Source: Sphingorhabdus pulchriflava
GTDB taxonomy: Bacteria > Pseudomonadota > Alphaproteobacteria > Sphingomonadales > Sphingomonadaceae
Reading direction: 5' to 3'
DNA length: 64,000 nt
Assembly: GCF_003367235.1 (NCBI RefSeq)
Contig: NZ_QRGP01000002.1
Coordinates: forward strand, 622,595-686,594
Shown: one piece after another, positions 8,519-17,796 of the stretch
Layout: each line of letters starts with the position of its first letter
Numbering within the stretch: position 1 is the first letter of the stretch
Position numbers and translations under genes: made by a program
Notes under the pieces: model-generated
Databases searched by the model: none
The model's input: only the letters and a program-made list of their open reading frames with translations
Told to the model about the DNA's origin: nothing

Positions 8519-9808
8519 ATGGACTTTACCTTCACCGAACGCGAAACCTATTGGCGCGACCGCATCAAGAGCCACATCGACACCTACCTCCGTCCGCGTG
8601 TCGGTGACTATAAAAAGGAAATGGAAAGCGGCGACACCCGCTGGAAAGTCCTGCAAGTCCTTGAAGAGGAAAAGGCTCGGGCCAAGGCCGCTGGCCTTTG
8701 GAACCTGTTCATGCCACCACAGGGTGCCAATCCGCACCTCGACACCTCTGTCGAATTCGAAGGTCCGCAACTGACCAACGTCGAATATGCACTGTGTGCT
8801 GAAGAAATGGGTCGGCTCGGATTTTCCTCCGAAGTGTTCAACTGCTCGGCCCCTGACACCGGCAATATGGAAGTCTTCCACCGCTATGGCACGGCCGAAC
8901 AGAAGAAGAAGTGGCTTGTGCCGCTGATGAATGGCGAAATCCGTTCGGCCTTCCTGATGACCGAACCTGCCGTGGCTTCGTCCGATGCCACCAACATTGA
9001 AACCCGCATGGTTCGCGATGGCGACGAATATGTCATCAACGGTACCAAATGGTGGTCGTCGGGTCTGGGCGATCCGCGCTGCAAGGTTGCGATCGTGATG
9101 GGCAAGACGGACACTGGCGCGCAAAAGCACCAGCAACAGTCGCAGATTATTGTGCCGATGGACGCTCCCGGCGTGAACATCCTGCGCCACTTGCCGGTCT
9201 TCGGTTATGATGATGCCCCGCATGGCCATATGGAAGTTGAACTGAAGGACGTTCGCGTCCCGGTTGAAAACGTTATCCTCGGCGAAGGCCGCGGCTTTGA
9301 AATTGCGCAGGGCCGGCTTGGACCTGGCCGTATCCACCACTGCATGCGGACGATTGGCGTCGCTGAAGAAGCGCTGGAAAAGATGTGCCGCCGCCTCACC
9401 AGTCGCGTCGCTTTCGGCAAGACGATTGCCGAACATAGCGTCTGGCATGAACGTATCGCGCGCGCCCGTATCGACATCGAAATGACTCGTCTGCTCTGCC
9501 TGAAGGCAGCACAGATGATGGACACCGTCGGCAACAAGGCCGCGGCCAATGAAATCGCGATGATCAAGGTTCAGGCACCGAATATGGCACTGAAAATTAT
9601 CGACGACGCCATTCAGGCGCATGGCGGTGGCGGCGTGTCCGAAGATTTCGGTCTGGCTTCGGCCTATGCACATCAGCGTACCCTGCGTCTCGCCGATGGC
9701 CCCGATGAAGTGCACAGCCGTTCGATCGCTCGGATGGAACTGGGCAAATATGGCGGCGTTCGTGGCGGCGTTGAACTGACAAGCGGCAATCTGGCGGTGA
9801 CACGCTGA
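8519..9808 (+). CDS. acyl-CoA dehydrogenase family protein (ACAD10/11-like)
   Basis: 429 aa, longer than typical acyl-CoA dehydrogenases. [18 protein letters not shown] (about 145) is the variant flavin/substrate motif seen in the ACAD10/11 subgroup, and [22 protein letters not shown] lies near the end. The stop overlaps the start of the alcohol dehydrogenase by one base, and a phosphotransferase-fold kinase follows. ACAD10/11 enzymes act with such kinases on 4-hydroxyacyl-CoAs, where a phosphorylated hydroxyl is eliminated. That role is proposed here from gene order. A palindromic candidate operator lies just upstream. Confidence 0.9.
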   Translation: MDFTFTERETYWRDRIKSHIDTYLRPRVGDYKKEMESGDTRWKVLQVLEEEKARAKAAGLWNLFMPPQGANPHLDTSVEFEGPQLTNVEYALCAEEMGRLGFSSEVFNCSAPDTGNMEVFHRYGTAEQKKKWLVPLMNGEIRSAFLMTEPAVASSDATNIETRMVRDGDEYVINGTKWWSSGLGDPRCKVAIVMGKTDTGAQKHQQQSQIIVPMDAPGVNILRHLPVFGYDDAPHGHMEVELKDVRVPVENVILGEGRGFEIAQGRLGPGRIHHCMRTIGVAEEALEKMCRRLTSRVAFGKTIAEHSVWHERIARARIDIEMTRLLCLKAAQMMDTVGNKAAANEIAMIKVQAPNMALKIIDDAIQAHGGGGVSEDFGLASAYAHQRTLRLADGPDEVHSRSIARMELGKYGGVRGGVELTSGNLAVTR

Positions 9809-10896
9809 TGAAAGCTGCAGTCCTCATTGAACCGGGCAAACCGCTCGAAATCGAAACCCTGCAAATCTCGAATCCGGGTCCGCATGAGGTGCTGATCCGC
9901 AATGCAGCTTGCGGGCTGTGCCATTCGGATCTGCATTTCATCGAAGGTACCTATCCGCATCCGTTGCCCGCTGTGCCGGGCCACGAAGCGGCTGGTATTG
10001 TCGAGGCAGTCGGATCCGAAGTGCGCACTGTGAAGGTCGGCGATGCCGTGATCACCTGCCTGTCAGCTTTCTGCGGGCATTGTGAGTTCTGCGTCACCGG
10101 GCGGATGTCGCTGTGTCTAGGAGCCGATACCCGTCGTTCGCCGGAAGATCCATCGCGGCTCTCGCGCCCAGATGGCTCGCCGGTGAATCAGATGCTCAAC
10201 CTTTCGGCTTTCGCCGAAATGATGCTGATCCACGAACATGCGTGCACCCGTATCGACCCCGAAATGCCGCTCGATCGGGCGGCGGTGATCGGTTGTGCGG
10301 TGACCACGGGTGCGGGGACAATCTTCAACGCCTGCAAAGTGACACCGGGCGAGACTGTCGCGGTTGTCGGCTGCGGCGGGGTTGGTCTGGCGACGATCAA
10401 TGCAGCGAAGATTGCGGGTGCTGGGCGCATCATCGCCTGCGATCCGATCCCCGAAAAGCGTGAACTGGCGAAGAAGCTGGGCGCGACCGATGTGGTTGAC
10501 GCTTTGGCCGATGATGCTGCAGCACAGGTAATCGAGCTGACCAAGGGCGGTGTCGATCATGCGATTGAAGCTGTGGGACGTCCGGCCTCGGGCGATCTGG
10601 CGGTCAAGTCGCTGCGCCGTGGCGGAACAGCAACGATCCTTGGCATGATGCCGCTGACCCACTCGGTAGGCCTGTCTGCTATGGACCTGCTGTCGGGCAA
10701 GAAGCTGCAAGGTGCGATCATGGGTGGCAACCGCTTCCCGGTAGATATGCCGCGTCTGGTCGATTTCTATATGCGCGGGCTGCTTGATCTCGACAGCATC
10801 ATCGCTGAGCGAATCCCGCTTGAGCAGATCAACGAAGGCTTTGAGAAGATGAAGAAGGGCGATAGCGCGCGCAGCGTTATCGTATTCGATCAATGA
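9808..10896 (+). CDS. zinc-dependent alcohol dehydrogenase (MDR family)
   Basis: 362 aa. Catalytic-zinc ligands appear in CGLCHSDLH (Cys near 38) and GHEAAGIVE (His near 63). The structural-zinc lobe is CLSAFCGHCEFCVTGRMSLC, and the NAD site is GCGGVGLATINAA near 190. The arrangement is that of class III-like or mycothiol/aryl alcohol dehydrogenases, which oxidise primary or secondary alcohols to carbonyls. It is translationally coupled to both neighbours, overlapping the upstream gene by one base and the downstream gene by four. Confidence 0.92.
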   Translation: MKAAVLIEPGKPLEIETLQISNPGPHEVLIRNAACGLCHSDLHFIEGTYPHPLPAVPGHEAAGIVEAVGSEVRTVKVGDAVITCLSAFCGHCEFCVTGRMSLCLGADTRRSPEDPSRLSRPDGSPVNQMLNLSAFAEMMLIHEHACTRIDPEMPLDRAAVIGCAVTTGAGTIFNACKVTPGETVAVVGCGGVGLATINAAKIAGAGRIIACDPIPEKRELAKKLGATDVVDALADDAAAQVIELTKGGVDHAIEAVGRPASGDLAVKSLRRGGTATILGMMPLTHSVGLSAMDLLSGKKLQGAIMGGNRFPVDMPRLVDFYMRGLLDLDSIIAERIPLEQINEGFEKMKKGDSARSVIVFDQ

Positions 10897-11975
10897 GCGA
10901 TAATGCAGCCATGAATGCTGATGAGGCTTTTGTCGGTACGGTCGAACCCGAGGGTGCAGACAAACTCGACGAAGGCCGCCTTACCGAGTGGATGCAGGCA
11001 AATGTGGAGGGCTTCAAAGGCCCTCTGCACCTGACCAAGTTCAAAGGCGGGCAATCGAATCCGACTTACAAGATCGAAGCGGAGTCGGGCAATTATGTGC
11101 TCCGGCGCAAACCCTTTGGGCCGTTGCTCCCTTCGGCGCATGCCGTGGACCGCGAGTATAAGGTGCAGGCGGGGATGTATAAGACCGGTTTCCCTGTGGC
11201 GCGCCAATATGGTCTGTGCACCGACGACAGTGTGATCGGCAGCTGGTTTTATGTCATGGGCATGGTCGATGGCCGCACCATCTGGAACGGTGCCATGCCG
11301 GGTAGCACTCCGGAGGAACGCCGTGCGGTCTATTTCGAGATGTTCGATGTCCTCGCCAAATTGCACAACACCGATATCGAGGCTGCGGGCCTTTCCGATT
11401 TCGGCAAGCCGGGCAATTATTTCGGTCGTCAGGTTGATCGCTGGACGAAGCAGTATCGCCTGTCGGAAACCGAAACCATGCCTGGCATGGAAAAGCTGAT
11501 CGAATGGCTGCCCGCGACCTTGCCCGAACAGACCCGCACCAGCGTGGTCCATGGCGATTTCCGCATCGATAATGCGATTTTCGATCGCAACAGCCCGAAA
11601 TGCCTCGCCGTTCTCGATTGGGAATTGTCGACCATCGGCGATCCGCTGGCAGATTTCTCCTATGTCGCAATGGCATGGGTGACCGAAAATGGCGGCCGTT
11701 CAGGCGTCAAGGATCTGGACCGCAAGGAACTCGGCATCCCGGAACTGGAAGAAGTCGTCGAGCGCTATTGCGCGGCAACTGGTCGCGACAGCATTCCCGA
11801 TCTCAACTGGTACCTTGCCTATAACTTCTTCCGCCTTGCGGGGATCATGCAGGGCATCAAGAAGCGTGTGATCGATGGCACCGCCAGCTCGGCGCATGCC
11901 AAGGCCATGTCTGATCGCGTGACCCCGCTAGTCGATCGGGCTTGGGAATTTGCGGTAAAGGCGGGAGCGGCATAA
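10893..11975 (+). CDS. APH-fold phosphotransferase (ACAD10/11-kinase-like)
   Basis: 360 aa. The Brenner box HGDFRIDNAIF (about 209) and DWELSTIGDPLAD (about 235) are the catalytic and magnesium-binding loops of aminoglycoside-phosphotransferase-fold kinases. The family next to acyl-CoA dehydrogenases corresponds to the kinase half of mammalian ACAD10/11 and to bacterial LvaA, which phosphorylates 4-hydroxyacyl-CoA. Its overlap with the dehydrogenase genes supports a joint pathway. Antibiotic resistance is an unlikely role. Confidence 0.88.
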   Translation: MSDNAAMNADEAFVGTVEPEGADKLDEGRLTEWMQANVEGFKGPLHLTKFKGGQSNPTYKIEAESGNYVLRRKPFGPLLPSAHAVDREYKVQAGMYKTGFPVARQYGLCTDDSVIGSWFYVMGMVDGRTIWNGAMPGSTPEERRAVYFEMFDVLAKLHNTDIEAAGLSDFGKPGNYFGRQVDRWTKQYRLSETETMPGMEKLIEWLPATLPEQTRTSVVHGDFRIDNAIFDRNSPKCLAVLDWELSTIGDPLADFSYVAMAWVTENGGRSGVKDLDRKELGIPELEEVVERYCAATGRDSIPDLNWYLAYNFFRLAGIMQGIKKRVIDGTASSAHAKAMSDRVTPLVDRAWEFAVKAGAA

Positions 11976-11984
11976 ATTGGCGTA

Positions 11985-12011
11985 GCCCCGGCGCAGGCCG
12001 GGGCCGCTTTT
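11985..12011 (+). terminator. terminator after the kinase gene
   Basis: An 8-bp GC-rich stem, GCCCCGGC (11985-11992) with GCCGGGGC (11997-12004), loop GCAG, followed by CGCTTTT. It lies 10 bases after the stop codon and closes the 8519-11975 operon. Confidence 0.75.
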
Positions 12012-12086
12012 GCTAGGCTAAAGCGCGCTGCGCAAATTTCCTGCAGCCCCTACCATCGCAGGGGCGATGACATTGGAGGATGGAGA

Positions 12087-12860
12087 ATGTCCCTTTTCGA
12101 CATGAGCGGGCAGGTTGCCCTGATAACCGGTTCGTCGCGCGGCATTGGCAAGGCGATTGCCGAGGAAATGGCAGAGCATGGCGCAAAGGTGGTCATTTCC
12201 AGCCGCAAGCAGGATGCCTGTGATGCAGTCGCGGCCGAAATCAACGCGAAATATGGCGCTGGCACTGCAATCGCGGTCGCAGCCAACATTTCCTCGAAAG
12301 AAGATTTGCAGCATTTGGTCGATGAAACGCGCAAGGCATTCGGCAAGATAACCGCCTTGGTCTGCAATGCGGCATCCAACCCCTATTACGGTCCAAGCGC
12401 CGGGATCAGCGACGATCAATTCCGCAAGATCATGGACAACAACATCCTGTCCAACCACTGGCTGATTCATATGGTCGCACCCGAAATGTGCGAACGTGGG
12501 CAGGGGTCGGTCACCATCGTTTCGTCGGTCGGCGGTTTGAAGGCTTCGACCGTCATCGGTGCCTATTGCATTTCCAAGGCTGCCGACATGCAGATGGCGC
12601 GCAATCTGGCCGATGAATTCGGGCCAAAGGGTGTGCGCGTCAACTGCATCGCACCGGGCCTGATCAAGACCGACTTTGCCCGTGCGCTTTGGGAGAATCC
12701 CGATACGTTGGAAATTTCAACCCGTCGCTCGTCGCTGCGCCGCATTGGCGAGCCGTATGAAATCGCCGGGGCAGCGGTATTCCTTGCCAGCAAGGCAGGC
12801 GGCTTTACCACAGGACAAACGATCGTCATCGACGGCGGCAATACAATTTCAGGAGGATGA
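12087..12860 (+). CDS. short-chain dehydrogenase/reductase (DHRS4-like)
   Basis: 257 aa with a GGAGGATGGAGA ribosome site. TGSSRGIG (about 14-21) is the cofactor loop, CNAASNPYYGP replaces the usual NNAG strand as in the DHRS4/peroxisomal carbonyl reductase subgroup, and IGAYCISKAAD carries the catalytic Tyr and Lys. It probably uses NADPH on a ketone. It starts a new transcription unit after the terminator at 12 kb, and its stop overlaps the 5' end of the next SDR region. Confidence 0.9.
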   Translation: MSLFDMSGQVALITGSSRGIGKAIAEEMAEHGAKVVISSRKQDACDAVAAEINAKYGAGTAIAVAANISSKEDLQHLVDETRKAFGKITALVCNAASNPYYGPSAGISDDQFRKIMDNNILSNHWLIHMVAPEMCERGQGSVTIVSSVGGLKASTVIGAYCISKAADMQMARNLADEFGPKGVRVNCIAPGLIKTDFARALWENPDTLEISTRRSSLRRIGEPYEIAGAAVFLASKAGGFTTGQTIVIDGGNTISGG

Positions 12861-12862
12861 GC

Positions 12863-13666
12863 ATGGGCGCACTCGCAGGCAAAGTTGCAATCATAACAGG
12901 CGCGGGTTCGGGCATCGGCCGTGCATCTGCCAGGCGGTTCGCTGCTGAAGGCGCGAAGCTCGTCATAGGTGACAAGACCGAAGCGGTTTTCGAAACGGCA
13001 AAGATGGTAGAGGAAGCTGGCGGAACCGTCACCGCGCTGCAGATCGATGCCGGTGTTGAGGCCGATGTGGCGAAACTCGTCGAGACCGCGAAGGCCAATT
13101 ATGGCGGCGTCGATGTTGCCTTCGCCAATGCCGGTATCATCGGCGATATGGGCGGAATCTTCGAAATTGATCCTGCCACCATGGCCGAAACCTTCCGCGT
13201 CAACGTCATTGGCCCCGCCTTGATGGTGAAACATGCGGGCAAGGCGATGGTCGATCAGGGACGTGGCGGGTCCATTGTGCTGACCGCGAGCGTCGCTGGC
13301 CTCAATTCGGGCGCTGGCCCGCTAACTTATTCGGCATCGAAGGCAGGCGTCATCAACCTCGCCAAGACAGCGGCGCAGCAGCTGACGACCTCGGGCGTGC
13401 GCGTGAATGCGATCTGCCCGGGCCTCACCGAAACCGGCATGACCAAGCCGACATTTGATTATGCTCGTTCAAAGGATGTGATGCACAAGGTGGGGCAGTT
13501 GAACCCGCTGAAGCGCGCGGCCCAGCCGGAGGAGCTGGCCAATGTCGCATTGTTCCTCGCCTCTGATCAGGCAAGCTATGTCAACGGGCAGGCGATTGCG
13601 GTCGACGGTGGTTTGACCAGCTCGCATCCGGTTACGCGGCAACTTCTCGGACAGACGGCACACTGA
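12863..13666 (+). CDS. short-chain dehydrogenase/reductase (SDR)
   Basis: 267 aa. Start chosen at ATG 12863 rather than 12857, because AGGAGG (12851-12856) is six bases from the former and adjacent to the latter. [17 protein letters not shown], and TYSASKAGV with catalytic Tyr/Lys are present, and [12 protein letters not shown] ends the Rossmann domain. The substrate is not determinable. It is directly coupled to the SDR before it and the serine hydrolase after it. Confidence 0.9.
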   Translation: MGALAGKVAIITGAGSGIGRASARRFAAEGAKLVIGDKTEAVFETAKMVEEAGGTVTALQIDAGVEADVAKLVETAKANYGGVDVAFANAGIIGDMGGIFEIDPATMAETFRVNVIGPALMVKHAGKAMVDQGRGGSIVLTASVAGLNSGAGPLTYSASKAGVINLAKTAAQQLTTSGVRVNAICPGLTETGMTKPTFDYARSKDVMHKVGQLNPLKRAAQPEELANVALFLASDQASYVNGQAIAVDGGLTSSHPVTRQLLGQTAH

Positions 13667-13667
13667 C

Positions 13668-14870
13668 ATGAGCGACGACAACGCAGCACTCGGACTTGGC
13701 TTCCTGCCTGATCGGCTCGCCCGCATCGGCGCGCACATTCAGGAGAAATATCTCGACAGCGGCAAACTGCCCTTTGGCGCGCTGCTCATCGGGCGCGGCG
13801 ACGACGTCGCGCACACATGGGCGTCGGGCGTCGATCATGATGCCATTTTCCGCATCGCCAGCATGACCAAGCCGATCACCTCGATCGTTTTCATGCAACT
13901 GGTCGAGCAGGGCAAGGTCGCGTTGAGCGAGCCGGTCGCCAAATATATTCCGGAATTCGCCGATCTGGGCGTGTTCATGGCTGGCGGCGGCAATGTGCCC
14001 TTCACAAGCCGCCCGCCCACGACACGGCTCAATATCATCGACGTGCTGCGCCACACCACCGGCTTCACTTACAGCTTTCAGGAACGCACGCCGGTCGACG
14101 CCGCCTATCGCAAGACTGAGCTTGAGCACTGGATGAAGAATGACAGCCAGAGCTTCATCAACCACCTGTCGCAGATTCCGCTCGAATTCGATCCGGGCAC
14201 TTGCTGGAATTACTCGGTTTCAACTGACGTATTGGGCGTATTGGTAGAGCGCATTTCGGGCCAGTCGCTGGGCGATTATTTCCGCGAGCATATTTTCGAA
14301 CCGCTCGGCATGAAGGATACCGGCTTCAAGGTGGCCGCCGACCAAGCACATCGCATTCCGCCCTGCTATGCCTTCCATCCCAAGGACAAGATGGTGCAGA
14401 CTGACAAGGCAGGGGCCGACAGCCTGTGGGCGCAAGGTTGGAAGTTTGAATCGGGTGGCGGCGGCCTTGCCTCGACCGTCCACGATTATCATCGTTTCTG
14501 CCGGATGTTGCTCAATGGCGGCGCACTTGATGGTGTCCAGATTGTCAGCCCTAAGACATTGGAGCTGATGACTGCCAACCATCTGCCTGGCGGCGGCGAT
14601 TTGACCCAGCATTCGAAATCGCTGTTCAGCGAAGCGGAAAATGCAGGCATCGGTTTCGGGCTTGGCTTCGCCTGCAATATCGATCCTGCAGCCACGATGC
14701 TCGCGGGATCGAAGGGTGAATTCTACTGGGGCGGCATGTATTCGACCGCCTTCCTCGTCGACCCGGTCGAGGATCTGATCATGGTTTTCATGACCCAACT
14801 CGCGCCCTCATCGACCTATCCGATCCGGCGTGAAATTCGCACGATGATGTATGCGGCTTTGGCGGCTTAG
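13668..14870 (+). CDS. serine hydrolase, class C beta-lactamase fold
   Basis: 400 aa. The nucleophile box is S65-M-T-K68 in [12 protein letters not shown]. The tyrosine motif is [12 protein letters not shown] (about 184), and FYWGGMYST (about 355) takes the KTG position. No signal peptide is visible. It is a second family VIII-type esterase in this catabolic region, unrelated in detail to the one at 1804. It follows the SDR by one base between stop and start and is likely the last gene of that unit. Confidence 0.87.
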   Translation: MSDDNAALGLGFLPDRLARIGAHIQEKYLDSGKLPFGALLIGRGDDVAHTWASGVDHDAIFRIASMTKPITSIVFMQLVEQGKVALSEPVAKYIPEFADLGVFMAGGGNVPFTSRPPTTRLNIIDVLRHTTGFTYSFQERTPVDAAYRKTELEHWMKNDSQSFINHLSQIPLEFDPGTCWNYSVSTDVLGVLVERISGQSLGDYFREHIFEPLGMKDTGFKVAADQAHRIPPCYAFHPKDKMVQTDKAGADSLWAQGWKFESGGGGLASTVHDYHRFCRMLLNGGALDGVQIVSPKTLELMTANHLPGGGDLTQHSKSLFSEAENAGIGFGLGFACNIDPAATMLAGSKGEFYWGGMYSTAFLVDPVEDLIMVFMTQLAPSSTYPIRREIRTMMYAALAA

Positions 14871-14876
14871 AATATT

Positions 14877-15012
14877 CCTCCCCATCGACTAGCGATGGGG
14901 AGGTGGCATCGCGAAGCGATGACGGAGGGGAATTGCACCGTCGCTGTCCCCTCCACCATTTGACGCTTCGCGCCAAACGGTCCCCCTCCCCATCGCAAGT
15001 CGATGGGGAGGA
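14877..15012. repeat. intergenic inverted-repeat element
   Basis: Two facing copies of a CCTCCCCATCG...CGATGGGGAGG hairpin (14879-14902 and 14989-15012) flank a stretch that contains GGCATCGCGAAGCGATGACGG and its diverged inverse. Elements of this type are short palindromic repeats common between genes in sphingomonads. It fills the space before the bifunctional beta-oxidation gene and may help end the upstream transcript. Confidence 0.7.
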
Positions 15013-15029
15013 CATTGAAAGGAAGTAAT

Positions 15030-17039
15030 ATGCAATCCGTAACCACCTCGCAGGACGGTGAAATCCTCGTCCTTTCCGTCAACAACCCGCCGGTCAACGC
15101 GCTTAGCTGGCATGTGCGCCAGGGCATTTCGGACGGTATCGAACAGGGCCTGAAAGACGACAGCGTCAAGGCGATTGTCATCCGCTGTGAAGGGCAGACC
15201 TTCATCGCAGGCGCCGACATCACCGAATTCGGAAAGCCGCCGCAAGGGCCGGATTTCAATGCCGTGCTCAACACCATCGAAACCGCGACCAAACCGGTGA
15301 TCGCGGCAATCCACGGCACCGCACTGGGCGGTGGCCTCGAAACCACCCTCGTTTGCCACTATCGCATCGCAGTTCCTTCGGCGAAACTCGGTGTACCCGA
15401 AGTCAAGCTTGGCCTGCTGCCTGGCGCTGGCGGTACCCAGCGTCTGCCGCGTCTTGTCGGCATTGAACAAGCGGCAGTGATGACCTCGCTCGGCGAACCG
15501 ATTTCGGCGCAAAAGGCGCTTGATACCGGTCTGATCGACAAGCTGGCGAGTGAAGACAGCCTCGCTGCCGATGCCGTTGCTTTCGCACGCGAATGCGTCG
15601 CAAAAGGCCCGCGCCACACCCGCGACCTACCGGTGAAGGGTGACACGGCAATCATCGCCAAGCTTGAGGCGGAAAATGCGCGCAAGTGGAAGGGCTTCGA
15701 TGCGCCTTATGCCAACCTGCGCTGCGTTGCGGCTGCGGCCGAAAATCCGAATATCGAAGATGGCCTGAAATTCGAACGCGCCGAATTCATGAAACTGATG
15801 ACGGGTAGCCAGTCTGCAGCCCAGCGGCACATGTTCTTTGCCGAACGTCAGGCAGCGAAGATCGACGGCCTGCCCAAGGACACCCAGTTGCGCGACATCA
15901 AGAAGGTCGGCGTGATCGGTGCTGGCACCATGGGCGGCGGCATCACGATGAACTTCCTGCAAAAGGGCATCCCTGTAACCATCGTCGAAATGGTGCAGGA
16001 AAACCTTGATCGCGGCGTCGCTGTAATCCGCAAGAATTACGAGGCTTCGGCTGCCAAGGGCCGCTACACCAGCGAGCAGGTCGAAAAGATGATGGGGCTG
16101 CTGACGCCCTCGCTTAGCCTCGACGATCTGGCCGATTGCGATCTTGTGATCGAGGCGGTTTATGAAAGCATGGACGTCAAGAAAGACGTGTTCGGCAAGC
16201 TCGACACAATCTGCAAGCCGGGTGCGATCCTGGCATCGAACACCAGCTATCTGGATGTGAACGAGATTGCGGCGTCGACCTCGCGCCCGCAGGATGTGCT
16301 TGGCATGCACTTCTTCTCGCCCGCCAATGTGATGAAGCTGCTCGAGGTGGTGCGCGGCGACAAGACCGCGGACGATGTGCTCGCAACCGCGATGGCGATC
16401 GGCAAGAAAATCGGCAAGATTGCGGTGGTCGCAGGCGTTTGCCACGGCTTTATCGGCAACCGCATGCTCAGCCAGCGCCAGATTCCGGCGAATGCGCTGT
16501 TGATGGAGGGCGCATCGCCCGAACAGATCGACAATGTCTTCACCGACTTCGGTTTCCCGATGGGGCCGTTCCAGATGGCCGACCTTGCCGGCATGGATAT
16601 TGGCTGGCACCGCGATACCTCGCTCGAGCCGACCAATGTGCGCGAAGCCATGTGCCTTGCCGGCCGTTTCGGACAGAAGAACGGCAAGGGCTTTTACGAC
16701 TATGACGAAAAGCGCAACCGCACGCCGAGCGCCGAAGCGCTTGCGATCATCGAAGATTTTCGCAGCCGTTCGAACATGCAGAAGCGTGAAATCACCGATC
16801 AGGAAATCATCGAGCGCTGCCTCTATCCGATGGTCAACGAAGGCTATCTGATTTTGGAAGAAGGCAAGGCACAGCGCGCATCCGACATCGATGTCGTCTG
16901 GATCTATGGCTATGGCTGGCCCGTCTATCGTGGTGGCCCGATGTTCTGGGGCGACCTAGAAGGTGCCAAGAAAATCGTCGAATCGCTTGAGCGCCAAGGC
17001 GTGAAAGTTGCTGAATCGCTTAAGGCGAAAGCGGCCTGA
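15030..17039 (+). CDS. bifunctional enoyl-CoA hydratase / 3-hydroxyacyl-CoA dehydrogenase
   Basis: 669 aa from ATG 15030, which has a GAAAGGAAG ribosome site. An earlier in-frame start inside the repeat is unlikely. Residues 1-190 are a crotonase domain with AGADITEFG and GTALGGGLE forming the oxyanion hole, and [15 protein letters not shown]. From about 295 the Rossmann domain opens with [12 protein letters not shown], and [15 protein letters not shown] (about 435) marks the 3-hydroxyacyl-CoA dehydrogenase. Two C-terminal dehydrogenase domains follow. It hydrates 2-enoyl-CoA and oxidises the hydroxyacyl product, the two central beta-oxidation steps. The size fits the monomeric peroxisomal-type enzyme. 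Confidence 0.95.
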   Translation: MQSVTTSQDGEILVLSVNNPPVNALSWHVRQGISDGIEQGLKDDSVKAIVIRCEGQTFIAGADITEFGKPPQGPDFNAVLNTIETATKPVIAAIHGTALGGGLETTLVCHYRIAVPSAKLGVPEVKLGLLPGAGGTQRLPRLVGIEQAAVMTSLGEPISAQKALDTGLIDKLASEDSLAADAVAFARECVAKGPRHTRDLPVKGDTAIIAKLEAENARKWKGFDAPYANLRCVAAAAENPNIEDGLKFERAEFMKLMTGSQSAAQRHMFFAERQAAKIDGLPKDTQLRDIKKVGVIGAGTMGGGITMNFLQKGIPVTIVEMVQENLDRGVAVIRKNYEASAAKGRYTSEQVEKMMGLLTPSLSLDDLADCDLVIEAVYESMDVKKDVFGKLDTICKPGAILASNTSYLDVNEIAASTSRPQDVLGMHFFSPANVMKLLEVVRGDKTADDVLATAMAIGKKIGKIAVVAGVCHGFIGNRMLSQRQIPANALLMEGASPEQIDNVFTDFGFPMGPFQMADLAGMDIGWHRDTSLEPTNVREAMCLAGRFGQKNGKGFYDYDEKRNRTPSAEALAIIEDFRSRSNMQKREITDQEIIERCLYPMVNEGYLILEEGKAQRASDIDVVWIYGYGWPVYRGGPMFWGDLEGAKKIVESLERQGVKVAESLKAKAA

Positions 17040-17067
17040 TCCAAAACCTGTTTCGATAAGATACCGC

Positions 17068-17153
17068 AGTGCTGAGCTTGTCGAAGCACGCCTCAATGCA
17101 TGGCGCTGAGCTTTGAAGCGCCCTTCGACAGGCTCAGGGCTACGGTGATTCTT
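17068..17153. repeat. inverted pair of a short intergenic repeat
   Basis: Two inverted arms of the type (C)GCTGAGCTTGTCGAAG and CTTCGACAGGCTCAGGGC face each other across about 45 bases, with TACCGCAGTG / CTACGGTG at the outer edges. This is a widespread REP-like sequence in sphingomonad genomes. The 17040-17328 interval holds nothing else obvious apart from the promoter region of the next gene. Confidence 0.65.
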
Positions 17154-17328
17154 CGATTCCATCTTCCCATCATGGCTTCGTCGCCGGTGAGTTGAAGCTC
17201 TCCGGCGACGGGCTGAATATGAACAACGGTTCATCTCGCGACTCCTGCGGGTCGCCGACTAGATATTGTGGTGAGACCCCGCCCCGGCCATCAGGCTGAC
17301 ACAAGATAAAGATCTGGGGTCGCTTTCC

Positions 17329-17796
17329 ATGTTCCGCAAGAAAATTGTCGCCGCTCTCGGCGCGCTTGCCCTTCTCATACCTGCTCAGGCTATGGCGCTG
17401 CAATGCGCGCCCTTTGCACGTGATGTTTCGGGTATCGAGATTTTCGGTAATGCAGGAACCTGGTGGGGTCAGGCGGCTGGCAAATATGAGCGGGGTAATG
17501 AGCCTAAGGTTGGCGCGGTCATCGCATTCAAACCCACCCGCTCGATGCCCATCGGGCACGTTGGCATGGTCAGCAAGATTGTTTCGGATCGCGAAGTTTT
17601 GATCGACCATGCTAACTGGTCGGTAATCAATGGTCGTCGCGGCCAGATTGAACGTGGCGCCCGTGTATTAGACGTTTCGGCGGCAGGCGATTGGAGCGAA
17701 GTCCGCGTCTGGTACGCGCCGGTAAACGGTCTCGGCACCTCCAGCTATCCGCTTTACGGCTTCATCTACAAGGATGGCTCAAGCAACGAAGCTTGA
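17329..17796 (+). CDS. secreted CHAP-domain amidase-like protein
   Basis: 155 aa. Residues 1-22 form a Sec signal peptide ending AMA. The mature part is a small CHAP domain: LQCAPFAR supplies the catalytic Cys, and the IGHVGMVSKIV segment the catalytic His. CHAP enzymes cleave peptide bonds in peptidoglycan, and this one would act in the periplasm on the cell wall. Small stand-alone CHAP proteins of this size are common in alphaproteobacteria. Confidence 0.82.
   Translation: MFRKKIVAALGALALLIPAQAMALQCAPFARDVSGIEIFGNAGTWWGQAAGKYERGNEPKVGAVIAFKPTRSMPIGHVGMVSKIVSDREVLIDHANWSVINGRRGQIERGARVLDVSAAGDWSEVRVWYAPVNGLGTSSYPLYGFIYKDGSSNEA

Noticed and set aside
8123..9715. 530-aa minus-strand open frame opposite the acyl-CoA dehydrogenase
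   Set aside because: Antisense shadow of a clear gene in high-GC DNA; product is His/Arg-rich with no domain.
10893..11975. Aminoglycoside resistance gene
   Set aside because: Despite the APH fold, the gene is coupled to acyl-CoA and alcohol dehydrogenases, a known metabolic kinase context.
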